DNA of 64,000 bases from Candidatus Marimicrobium litorale. GTDB taxonomy: Bacteria > Pseudomonadota > Gammaproteobacteria > Pseudomonadales > Halieaceae. The notes under the pieces are model-generated. The model was not told the origin of the DNA, ran no database searches, and saw only the letters and a program-made list of their open reading frames with translations. Made by a program: the position numbers and the translations under genes. Shown in pieces: positions 8,565 through 16,517 of this stretch (its first letter is position 1; every line of letters begins with the position of its first letter). The stretch is taken from positions 2,480,001 through 2,544,000 of the forward strand of contig NZ_SHNO01000001.1 of the NCBI RefSeq assembly GCF_026262645.1, read 5' to 3'.

Positions 8565-8792
8565 GCAGCGCCCTGCTCCCGGCGGGCAATAGCCGCGCTG
8601 CGGCAAGGCAGCTGTCATGTCGCTGCAAAATCTGCCGCAAACGCCATGCCAGCTCCGCGCGAAGTCGGAGCATCGAGAATATGCACAAGAAGGAGTAGCG
8701 CATCTGACTGGTCAGAGGCGGGTGGTGTGGGAGAAACCAGAGCGTCCTATCACCTCGGACCCGGATGGGCGCCAAGGCAACAGGGCGTCTTT

Positions 8793-9218
8793 CTACTGAC
8801 TGCCTTCTACCATGTAGTCGACAGCGGCGATCACTTCCTCGTCGCTGCAGTTCATGCAGCCGCCCTTGGCGATCATGCCCGTACCGGCTACACCGTTCAC
8901 ACCGGCGTCGTGGAGCACCGCCATGCCCTTGGCGATGCGATCGCTCCAGCCCGCAACATCACCATAAACCGGCGCGCCAGCCGCGCCAGTAGTATGGCAG
9001 GCCATGCACGCGGCGTTGTATACCTCCTCACCCGAGCGGGCGACCCCGATCGTCGCCGCGGGTATAGCAGCACAACTGCTATCGCCCTCGAGGCAAATCA
9101 CCCCGACCGGTTTGATGCGCTCCTCAATCGCGGCACGCTGCCCCTCTGTGAGACTCACGGCGAGCGCTGACCCGGCGAGCAACAAGCCGAAGACACTGAA
9201 TACGATTCGATTGATCAC
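8793..9218 (-). CDS. exported cytochrome c5-family monohaem cytochrome
   Basis: This is a periplasmic c-type cytochrome of about 141 residues. A signal peptide (VFSVFGLLLAGSALA) is followed by a haem site CMACH and a C-terminal GMIAKGGCMNCS segment that supplies a candidate Met ligand and the extra cysteine pair typical of cytochrome c5. The start is GTG at 9216-9218, because AAGGAG lies six bases upstream; upstream ATGs at 9248 and 9257 lack such a site and would place charged residues before the signal peptide. Electron transfer to or from an unidentified partner is expected. The gene is divergent from the GST. Confidence 0.88.
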   Translation of the reverse strand: MINRIVFSVFGLLLAGSALAVSLTEGQRAAIEERIKPVGVICLEGDSSCAAIPAATIGVARSGEEVYNAACMACHTTGAAGAPVYGDVAGWSDRIAKGMAVLHDAGVNGVAGTGMIAKGGCMNCSDEEVIAAVDYMVEGSQ

Positions 9219-9392
9219 TTTCTGCTCCTTAACTGTCTGGCCGCGCATTATAGCCACTATTGCGGCTGCGGCAAAACCGAGGCCAGCACCCTTGCCTCAA
9301 TGCCAAAAGCTAGACACACTGTCGTTCTCGCGCTGCGCGCCGCATACTGCCTGCACCGAACTGGCCACAGACCCCATTGGAGCCCTGCCCAC

Positions 9393-10013
9393 ATGAAAGT
9401 TTACGCGTATGACCCCGCCCCCAACCCGCAGCGGCTTGCCCTGTTTATGAAGATGAAAGGGCTTGAAGTCGAGACCGTGCCGGTCGATATGACCACAGGG
9501 GAGCATCTGGGTGATGCTTACAAGCAGGTTAACCCGGCGGGTACCGTGCCGGCCCTGGTACTGGACGATGGAACCGTGCTCACTGAGGTGGTGGGCATGT
9601 ATACCTATCTCGAGGGTTTGCACCCGCAGCCGCCGCTCCTGGGCCAGACACCGCTGGAGCGCGCGCAGGTTATGAGCTGGTGTCATAAACTCTTCACCGG
9701 CCTGACCCAAGCTGTTGCCAGTGTGTTCCGCAACCGCAGCAAGGGGTTTGTAAACCGGGCACTGCCCGGCCCCCAGGACCTGCCGCAAATTCCTGATCTG
9801 GCAGAACGCGGCCGCCTGCAGATCAACTTCGCCCTGCCAATGCTGGATGAACATCTGGCTACCTCCCGCTGGCTTACCGGCGACAACTTCACCGCGGCGG
9901 ATATCGATCTCTACGTCACCATCGGCTTTATGGGGTGGATAAAGGAGTCCATCCCGGAGAACTGTACCCACCTCAACGACTGGTTCCTGCGCGCGCAGGA
10001 AAAGCTCGCCTGA
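9393..10013 (+). CDS. glutathione S-transferase family protein
   Basis: This is a cytosolic GST-fold protein of 206 residues. The thioredoxin-like N-terminal domain starts MKVYAYDPAPNPQRLALFM and contains the glutathione-binding region NPAGTVPALVLDDG and the following T/E-V stretch. The all-alpha C-terminal domain carries the N-capping motif FTAADIDLYV. ATG at 9393 gives the canonical N terminus; longer frames add non-conserved sequence. Typical roles are conjugation or reductive detoxification. No neighbouring gene indicates a substrate. Confidence 0.9.
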   Translation: MKVYAYDPAPNPQRLALFMKMKGLEVETVPVDMTTGEHLGDAYKQVNPAGTVPALVLDDGTVLTEVVGMYTYLEGLHPQPPLLGQTPLERAQVMSWCHKLFTGLTQAVASVFRNRSKGFVNRALPGPQDLPQIPDLAERGRLQINFALPMLDEHLATSRWLTGDNFTAADIDLYVTIGFMGWIKESIPENCTHLNDWFLRAQEKLA

Positions 10014-10111
10014 CCCGAGCACAACCCGAAACGCATACTCGAACGAATATGATGTCCCGCCCTTGCTAGTTCTGGTTTATAAGGAACTGCCAAACTCAGG
10101 GGTAATGGCAC

Positions 10112-11152
10112 ATGGTCCTTTTTCACGATGGCAAGCGCGCACTGCGGCTCCGGCCGCTTTTCCTGTTTTGCAGCGCCTGCCTGTTGCTGGGCAGCTGCCA
10201 GCGGAGTCCGACCGAGACAGCGCTCGAGATATACATCAACCGATTGGCGATCGCCCTGTCGACGTCGATAGAGCGCAGCTCACTGACTCAAGCCCCCGCC
10301 CCGCCTCCCGACATCACCTTGACAACGCGCCCAAATCTCGCAGGCGCGGTCACTCTCGACCTTACGTCACTGCGCCACTGCGCGCTGAAAACCACCCTCA
10401 TCAAACGTGGCAGTTCTCTCGGAAAAAAGGCGAAGGCCTCTCAACGCCTTCTGCTGCAACTGGAATTTCTGCACTTCGCGCCGGACTGTATCGCGCTACA
10501 GCGGCAGCAGGGCAACATCGCCACAGCAAACCAGCTGCACGACAAGTGGCTTTATGAAAAGAGCACTTTACCCGGACAAATCTTTCAAGCCACTTTATCC
10601 GGCCCGGCATTTCGCGCATTCTGGAATACTCACCCGAGACCCGGCGAGTACCCCGCCGTGGACGTGGCTCGCGCCCGGGCTGCCCTCCATCGTCTGACTG
10701 ACATGGTGGTCCGCTGGCTGCAGGGTGATTACCGTCACGACAATCTTGCTCTGGAACTTGCGCTGGGGGAGATCGCCGGCGCCCGGGCAGGACACACGCT
10801 ACAGCGGCTTGCTGCGCGCCACGACTGGCTGCACGCAGCGGAATCGTCGCTACACAACCCGGTCAATGACCGTTTGCCGTGTCGGCCGCCGATCCATACC
10901 ACACGTACGATTCTGCTGGCAGATGCCACTGCCTATTTCAGGCAAGAGGTACTGCCACGCTCGGGCCGCACCGCTCAACAGCTAGCGACTCTCGTCGACG
11001 CGGTGGCTGTGCTCGAAGCGCTGCTCGAATCCGCACAAACGCCCGATTACCAGCGCTGGCGGCACCAGCGTCGCGAGCTGCTCGAGACAGTCGATCAGGC
11101 AGCGGTAAAGCACCTGGAGATTCTCACACGGGCACGACAGGCCTGCACGTGA
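10112..11152 (+). CDS. DUF3080-type lipoprotein
   Basis: This is a predicted outer-membrane or periplasmic lipoprotein of 346 residues. A basic N terminus is followed by a hydrophobic segment ending in the lipobox LLLGSC (cysteine near residue 29). The body is helix-rich and has the DUF3080 pattern, including LTSLRHCALKTTLIKRGSSLG and QRLLLQLEFLHFAPDCI. I assign the family from memory of its pattern; no biochemical function is established that I know of. The gene stands alone between the GST and SOUL genes. Confidence 0.75.
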   Translation: MVLFHDGKRALRLRPLFLFCSACLLLGSCQRSPTETALEIYINRLAIALSTSIERSSLTQAPAPPPDITLTTRPNLAGAVTLDLTSLRHCALKTTLIKRGSSLGKKAKASQRLLLQLEFLHFAPDCIALQRQQGNIATANQLHDKWLYEKSTLPGQIFQATLSGPAFRAFWNTHPRPGEYPAVDVARARAALHRLTDMVVRWLQGDYRHDNLALELALGEIAGARAGHTLQRLAARHDWLHAAESSLHNPVNDRLPCRPPIHTTRTILLADATAYFRQEVLPRSGRTAQQLATLVDAVAVLEALLESAQTPDYQRWRHQRRELLETVDQAAVKHLEILTRARQACT

Positions 11153-11367
11153 TCGGGGACAAAACCCGCGCCAAACTGTCGAGGCACCGCTGCGAATGCG
11201 CAAAACGGCGCGGCACATCAACTCGTGATACCACCGGGAGCACGGCGGGCGCGGGAGGGCACGTTTCCCCGGCGCCCGGGCGCGCCACTGGCAAGTGTGC
11301 AAAAAAGCGATGAACTGACCCCGCCCGCTTGGCGTATTCCTTAAGGCGCGCTACAGGGAGCAACACC

Positions 11368-11928
11368 ATGACCTTCAAGCACTTTTTCATTGTTCTGGGA
11401 TTAGCCGGCTTTGCGGCTATGGGATACGCCATCGAGGAACCCGCCTACGACACCACGCAGCAAATCGACAACGTCGAACTTAGAGACTATGCCGCCAGCA
11501 TACAGGCCAGAACGACCATGGCCTCTGACGACTCGTCTTCCAGCAGTTTCCGCCGCCTCGCTAATTATATCTTCGGCGGCAACACGCAAGAACAGTCCAT
11601 TGCCATGACGGCGCCGGTGGAAACCCACACGACCGCCGACGGCTACATGGCCTTCACTCTGCCTTCACAGTACGCGATGGCTCAGTTGCCCTCCCCGAAT
11701 GACCAGAGCGTGAGCCTGCACGCGGTGCCCGCGCGACGCCTAGCGGTCATCGAGTTCGGCGGCTGGGCCACCAAAGGGAGGGTGGAAGAAAAATCACGCG
11801 AGCTGCTGGCGGTGCTTGAAGCGAACAATATTCAGCCCGTGGGAGAACCCTTCCTCAATCAGTACAACCCGCCCTGGACGCTACCCTGGAACAGACGCAA
11901 TGAAGTCGCCGTTCCCGTCGGTCTGTGA
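11368..11928 (+). CDS. exported SOUL-family haem-binding-like protein
   Basis: This 186-residue protein has an N-terminal signal peptide (FFIVLGLAGFAAMGYA) and a SOUL/HBP domain. Recognisable segments are QQIDNVELRDYAASIQART, a serine-rich loop followed by FRRLANYIFGGN, the family motif SIAMTAPVE, and the C-terminal FLNQYNPPWTLPWNRRNEV. Start ATG 11368 follows GGGAG at good spacing. SOUL proteins bind porphyrins or haem in some organisms. In bacteria their role is uncertain, so haem binding is family knowledge and not shown here. Confidence 0.9.
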   Translation: MTFKHFFIVLGLAGFAAMGYAIEEPAYDTTQQIDNVELRDYAASIQARTTMASDDSSSSSFRRLANYIFGGNTQEQSIAMTAPVETHTTADGYMAFTLPSQYAMAQLPSPNDQSVSLHAVPARRLAVIEFGGWATKGRVEEKSRELLAVLEANNIQPVGEPFLNQYNPPWTLPWNRRNEVAVPVGL

Positions 11929-12027
11929 ACACGCCTGTCTGCCGCGGCTGCCGTCTCGGCATTGCGCTGCAACCGGATAAGAATCTATCGACCGCTATGA
12001 TCAAACTGCGTCCGCATCGGAGGCCTG

Positions 12028-12786
12028 TCAGCGCTTGTGCTCCGGGCTATGAAAGTCGGTTTTGCAGCCCGCTGACCATTTTTCAGGCTGGTTACCGTGC
12101 GCGGGAATCCCTCCGGCGTCTTTCAACATTCGCGCAAGATGCAGACAGTTCCAGACCAGGAAGGTCGTGTTGCGATTTGTAAAATCGTTCTGCGGCCCGC
12201 CTGAGCCGGGATCCATGTAGGAAGGTCCCGGGCCCGCCTCTCCCATCCAGCCCGCGTCCGCCTGCGGCGGCACGGTGTAGCCGATGTGGGACAAAGAAAA
12301 CAGGATGCTCATCGCACAATGCTTGACACCATCTTCGTTGCCCGTGATCAGGGTTGCGCCTACTTTGCCGTAGTCTCTGTACTGACCTTTATCATTGAAC
12401 GAATGGGTGTAACCGTACATCCGCTCAAGGACGCGGTTGCACACAGAGCTTTTCTCTCCGAGCCATACGGACGTGCCGATGATCAAGATATCGCAGGCAT
12501 CAATTTTGGCCTGGATGTTCGGCCAGTCGTCTCGTTCGTAGCCGTCTTCTCCTGCGTAGTCCTGCTCCAGGCCTGCCGGTATCTCGTAATCTACCGGCCT
12601 CAATATTTCACTGGCGACGCCGTTGGCCTTGAAAACCTCGTCGGCCCTATGCAGCAGTCCTTCGGTGTGGGACATCTTGGGAGAGCGTGTAAGTGTGCAG
12701 TTAAGCATCAGCACTGTTAGATCGTCATAACGCGCCGGTGGGTTGGTGCACTGTGTCTCAGTGATACTCTTGAACTGTTCGGTCAT
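12028..12786 (-). CDS. flavodoxin-like / NAD(P)H-dependent FMN reductase family protein
   Basis: This is a 252-residue protein with a flavodoxin-like fold. The FMN phosphate loop is LMLNCTLTRSPKMSHTEGLL near residues 26-45. The family stretch CDILIIGTSVWLGEKSSV follows at about 99-116. The start ATG at 12784-12786 has GGAGG nearby. It probably reduces a quinone, FMN or nitro-type acceptor in the cytosol. It lies downstream of, and on the same strand as, the sulfite oxidase, separated by about 160 bp, so a common transcript is possible but unproven. Confidence 0.85.
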   Translation of the reverse strand: MTEQFKSITETQCTNPPARYDDLTVLMLNCTLTRSPKMSHTEGLLHRADEVFKANGVASEILRPVDYEIPAGLEQDYAGEDGYERDDWPNIQAKIDACDILIIGTSVWLGEKSSVCNRVLERMYGYTHSFNDKGQYRDYGKVGATLITGNEDGVKHCAMSILFSLSHIGYTVPPQADAGWMGEAGPGPSYMDPGSGGPQNDFTNRNTTFLVWNCLHLARMLKDAGGIPAHGNQPEKWSAGCKTDFHSPEHKR

Positions 12787-12945
12787 GCTTTGCCTCCACA
12801 TCACTCAGTTGACTCGCTCACACGATGACTCGTGGCGTCTGCTGTCGCATCCGCTGTATGCCCGACTCACAGCGTGCCCGGCAATCACCACCAGACTTGC
12901 TCTCGTGAAAACCACAAGCACGGGGCTTTCTGGCTGCGACCCGCT

Positions 12946-14466
12946 CTACTGGCTGGCCTCAAATACATACGCTGCCAATGCATCGATTTCAACGGGGCTA
13001 AGTTGCCCTCCATAGGCGGGCATCGCGCCCACTCCCTGGGTGATAGCATTGCGCAGCTGCGCGAGTCCTGGCTTGAGGGTATCAAGATTGGGACCGACCG
13101 CGCCGCGAGCATCGGAGGCTGCAAGGCTGTGACAGACACCACATCCGGGTTGCGCTTGATTGTCAAAGATCGCCTTTCCCGCCAGGGCCTGATCTGACAG
13201 CACCAGCACAGGGGGCGTCTGGACCGGGGTGGCGGGTACCACGGACGCGCGCTCCGCGGTTGCAATCAACTCACGCTCCGGTAGCGTCTTCACTGCGGTA
13301 ATCGTTAAACCATGATCGCCCCAGCCGTTATGCCCATAACCCCGCTGGTTGTCTTGAGTTTGCTCTGGCTGCTGCGCACCCTCGGTATCGGTTGCCCTGC
13401 TCACAAACCGGTGTATACCGGTATCGAGTGTTGTTTGCAGGCTGAAAGTACGCCAGGCATTGGGTCCCAGATCGGGGCCTACCAATTTCGCAACCTGCCA
13501 GCTGTCGCCCGCATCACTAGACACTTCCACCGCACTGATACCGCGCTCTCCCGAAAAGGCAACACCATAGAGCGTCGCGCTACCGGCCAGAACAGGTTGG
13601 TCATCGGCCCCGGGGCCATTCAGCCAGGACTTAACCGGCATCCGCCACATCGAGGGATGTTGTGGGCCGCCTGTCACGCCCTGTGCCCTGAGGCGGTAAC
13701 CCGACTGCTGAATTTTTGCAGTCGATTGCTGCCCAGTTGCACCGAGTTGTCTGACCCATTTGACATTGTTAACGCCGAAGTAACCCGGAACAATAAGACG
13801 CAGCGGCCCTCCATGGACAGCGGGCAAGGGCGCCCCGTTCATTTCCCAAACCAACAGGCAGTCCCGCAGCCCCTTTTCGATAGGCACCGATCGCTCGACT
13901 ACCACAGCATCTCTGGCAATACCCTCCGGCAATTGTTCGCCGCCCGTTGCAGTCAGGAACGCTGGAGCATCCACAACGCCACCAAAACGTTCGAAAATAT
14001 CCGCAACCCTGACACCCGTCCACAGCGCGCATCCCGCCCCACCCACACCCCACTGGGAGCCAGAGGGGTGATGGGGGAAAAACGCCCGCCCGTTACCGGA
14101 GCACTGCACCACGTTGGCAATGGTTTGCACGTTCATTCCCTTGAGGTCCGCCAAGGTCAGGCTACCCGCTTCCGCACAACCCGAGACCTGAAAGGACCAA
14201 TGGTCTCCCTCATCGGTGACCGAGGGCGGAGGCATCGGCAGGTTGTTGCGCACAAAAAAGTGGGAGACCGGGGTGATCGGTCCGAAGCCAAACTGACCGC
14301 GGCGCGTCTCGAGTGCCCAGGGGAGGTCGTTGTGTTCGATAAACGTGGCCGTCTGCTTGCCAACCGGCATCGCACGCCGGCTAAGGCCTATCGCTGCCGG
14401 ATGGCCGGCGAGCAAAACCGCCGCACCGAGGCTCTTCATAACAAACCGACGTGACCAGTGCTGCAC
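12946..14466 (-). CDS. periplasmic sulfite oxidase-type molybdoenzyme fused to cytochrome c
   Basis: This fusion enzyme oxidises sulfite, or a related substrate, and passes electrons to its own haem. The N terminus has a twin-arginine signal (SRRFVMKS, residues 5-12). The molybdopterin domain carries the Mo-ligand cysteine C122 in NVVQCSGNGRAFF. A dimerisation domain follows with the usual SSDAGDSWQVA strand. The C-terminal 65 residues are a class I cytochrome c with CGVCH at 442-446 and a candidate axial Met in GAMPAYGG. The GTG start at 14464-14466 is fixed by AAGGAG eight bases upstream. In the well-studied SorAB enzyme the two parts are separate proteins, so this single-chain form is worth noting. 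Confidence 0.9.
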   Translation of the reverse strand: MQHWSRRFVMKSLGAAVLLAGHPAAIGLSRRAMPVGKQTATFIEHNDLPWALETRRGQFGFGPITPVSHFFVRNNLPMPPPSVTDEGDHWSFQVSGCAEAGSLTLADLKGMNVQTIANVVQCSGNGRAFFPHHPSGSQWGVGGAGCALWTGVRVADIFERFGGVVDAPAFLTATGGEQLPEGIARDAVVVERSVPIEKGLRDCLLVWEMNGAPLPAVHGGPLRLIVPGYFGVNNVKWVRQLGATGQQSTAKIQQSGYRLRAQGVTGGPQHPSMWRMPVKSWLNGPGADDQPVLAGSATLYGVAFSGERGISAVEVSSDAGDSWQVAKLVGPDLGPNAWRTFSLQTTLDTGIHRFVSRATDTEGAQQPEQTQDNQRGYGHNGWGDHGLTITAVKTLPERELIATAERASVVPATPVQTPPVLVLSDQALAGKAIFDNQAQPGCGVCHSLAASDARGAVGPNLDTLKPGLAQLRNAITQGVGAMPAYGGQLSPVEIDALAAYVFEASQ

Positions 14467-14669
14467 AGATCTAACTCCTTACAGGGAAAGCCTGAATGCT
14501 AGTATACGGCGTTGGCTAGCACATGAAAGGCGACGGGCATCAAGGCACTTGATAGTCGGCGCGCTGCGCAGCAAACCGGCTGACGTCCCAGAACCCTCGC
14601 AGCGACTATCCGGATTTTTTGTGTGCCTCGAATGACGCAGCCACGCAAGCGCTGCGACAAAGTGCCGCC

Positions 14670-15740
14670 TCAACTATCTGCCAGACCGGGAATCTCGCAG
14701 AAAATATCCGCCTCCACTCTGATGCTGACCGCGCTGTTGGCATGGGCTCCGGCACACCAGGACGGCATGACCATCGAGTAGAGCCCGCTGCCGCCGGCTT
14801 GCAGGATCAGGATTTGATCAGGGCTTCTGAAGGCCATGCGGCGTTGCGGATTGTCACCGGCAAATGCCCCCATCAGGCGCTTGACCATCTCACCCTCAAG
14901 AAAGCAACGCTCATAGAGTTCACTGGCAATATCCTGCCGGCTCAGCCCGGCCTTGCCGAGCACCGCGCTGTGCTCAGGGTTTAAAACGACGACCGCAGCG
15001 CCGCCGGTGAGAATCGCATTATTGCTGGGCGCATTCGCCAACCCCATGGCCAACAGGTCCAACAGCACCTTGTAAGCATGCGGATCATCACCGTCGCCGG
15101 CAAAAATCACCGAATGCGGCGCCTCCGCGCCAACCACGGTCACAACGCTGTCCTGCGTATCGAAACCGAGGTCCGAGTGCAGTGGTGGGAAGGGGCTGTT
15201 CTCCTCGTCCTCGGCCAAACAGTAGGTGAATTTACCCGGGTGCCCCAGCAGCGCCATATCAGAGCTGCCCGGGCGAGCCTTGCCGATATTGATCATGGTC
15301 AGACGCAGGGCGCGACCGATAGAGGCGTTGGCGCGATGACCGGGGCCCAGTGCCCCGGTGCCGGAGGCGATCGGCCCGCAGCTATTGCGGGCGGGTCCGT
15401 TCACAATCATAAGGGGAGCCGTGCAGTGTGTGGTCGCCTGCATTTCGGTCAAGTCAAAGCGCGGGTCGATAACCGCTTTTACCGCCGCCACCACCACCGG
15501 CATATAGTCGGGCAAACAGCCGGCCATCACCGCAGCGACGCCGACTTGCTCGATCGTAGCAATACCATGCCCGGGACCCATCGTACCCAGCACCATGTCG
15601 CCATCCAGTCCCGACGCCAGCACCATGCGATCAACACGTTCGCGGACAGGTATGACCACCGGCAGCCCGTCTGTACAACCGCGCTTGTGAAGATCTTCAA
15701 GCGCCTGCGCCTCATCCACAGCCGAGAGCAGTTCAGTCAT
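14670..15740 (-). CDS. conserved protein encoded with the UGSC selenoprotein (function unknown)
   Basis: This is a soluble protein of 356 residues with no signal peptide. It has Gly/Ala-rich segments such as CTDGLPVVIPV, GCLPDYMPVVVAAVKAV, MQATTHCTAPLMIVNGPARN and GPGHRANASIGRALRLTMIN. These look like a conserved enzyme or binding-protein core, but I do not recognise a characterised member. Start ATG 15738-15740 overlaps the end of the selenoprotein gene by 8 bp (ATGACTGA), so the two are translationally coupled. Several conserved-looking cysteines (QATTHC, RNSC) could interact with the redox partner. A shared role with the UGSC protein is inferred from this coupling only. Confidence 0.7.
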   Translation of the reverse strand: MTELLSAVDEAQALEDLHKRGCTDGLPVVIPVRERVDRMVLASGLDGDMVLGTMGPGHGIATIEQVGVAAVMAGCLPDYMPVVVAAVKAVIDPRFDLTEMQATTHCTAPLMIVNGPARNSCGPIASGTGALGPGHRANASIGRALRLTMINIGKARPGSSDMALLGHPGKFTYCLAEDEENSPFPPLHSDLGFDTQDSVVTVVGAEAPHSVIFAGDGDDPHAYKVLLDLLAMGLANAPSNNAILTGGAAVVVLNPEHSAVLGKAGLSRQDIASELYERCFLEGEMVKRLMGAFAGDNPQRRMAFRSPDQILILQAGGSGLYSMVMPSWCAGAHANSAVSIRVEADIFCEIPGLADS

Positions 15741-16269
15741 CAGCACCCTCCAATGCATTAATTACCAAGGGTGCAATCGATTCGGCGACCTCGCGGATAT
15801 TCACCGCGCCAGTGCCGGCAACAGGATGGGGAAGCTTGATTCGGGGAACATTCGGCATGCCCAGTGAGCTGGCGACAAAGTCTCCCTGAGACCAGAATTC
15901 TTCCGTCACTAGAGCCACCGCCGGGATGCCTCGGTTTGCAAAATTGATGCCGTCACGCACGGTGCCGGTGGTGCAGGATCCTCAGTGACCGTAGGCGGCA
16001 ACCACTCCCACGCACTCGCCCCCGATTTCTCCCAGTAATTGTTCGTTGGCAGGCACCGTTGCATTGCCCTTGTTGAACGCATGCACCTCAATGCCGGGTC
16101 GAAGCTTGCACAGTGCAGCACCGAGTTCATCGAGGAACTCTACCGAATCGGGGAATCCATTGGCGAGCAACCCAATAGGGGTCGTCTCTCCCTCGTCCAT
16201 TACCAAAGACAGCTCGTAGGGCGTTTCCTCCACGCCTACGCTTGCGTCCGGATTGAGGTACTCGATCAT
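15733..16269 (-). CDS. UGSC-family selenoprotein (in-frame UGA read as selenocysteine)
   Basis: One 178-residue protein is encoded if the in-frame TGA at 15982-15984 is read as selenocysteine. The ATG at 16267-16269 has GAGGAG upstream. The frame runs 95 codons to AAYGH, then TGA GGA TCC TGC, giving H-U-G-S-C, and continues in the same frame to a TGA at 15733-15735 through VRDGINFANRGIPAVALV and LPHPVAGTGAVNI. The U-G-S-C motif defines a known bacterial family that occurs in Sec and Cys forms. A redox or thiol/selenol function is likely but not established. The gene overlaps its partner downstream. Read conventionally it would be called as a 95-residue protein plus an orphan frame, or a pseudogene. 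Selenocysteine machinery (selA, selB, selC, selD) is not in this window. Confidence 0.85.
15954..15976 (-). promoter_or_regulatory. candidate bacterial SECIS hairpin after the UGA
   Basis: Immediately downstream of the UGA the RNA can form a small stem: GCAC pairs with GUGC, extended outward by a U-G wobble pair and, past a one-base bulge, a C-G pair. The apical loop of about 10 nt contains GG at +16 and +17 after the UGA. Bacterial SECIS elements sit within the coding region at about this distance and commonly carry G residues in the loop. The stem is short, so this is only a candidate. Confidence 0.4.
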
Positions 16270-16353
16270 CGCAACTCCTCTATGTCACCGGGATGCGCCC
16301 TGCAATGGCACACCCTGCACGGCGACCCACGCATCCGCATCATGGCCACCAGA

Positions 16354-16365
16354 CTCTGCGCAGAG
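16354..16365. promoter_or_regulatory. 12-bp perfect palindrome in the selenoprotein/PliI divergent region
   Basis: CTCTGCGCAGAG is perfectly palindromic. It lies in the gap of about 250 bp (16270-16517) between the divergently transcribed selenoprotein operon and the PliI-like gene. It could be an operator for either. A longer spaced pair, GTATA and TATAC, lies further on at about 16392-16422. No gene is visible in the gap. Confidence 0.35.
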
Positions 16366-16517
16366 CGGGACAGGTATTGTCCTTTCACACGAGTATATTA
16401 CACCCGCACTGAATGGGGTATACGCATAACGCCCTTTCACCATGCCATTTGGCACAGGCCTAAAACAAGGTCAAACTGGCAGTAGGTCACCACCGTGCAC
16501 AGACAACGGGAAACGAG

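Noticed and set aside
15733-15984. Pseudogene interpretation of the split frame at the UGA
   Set aside because: The frame is intact on both sides, the codon after TGA begins the family motif G-S-C, and the downstream end overlaps a coupled gene. A random nonsense mutation exactly at U of UGSC is improbable.
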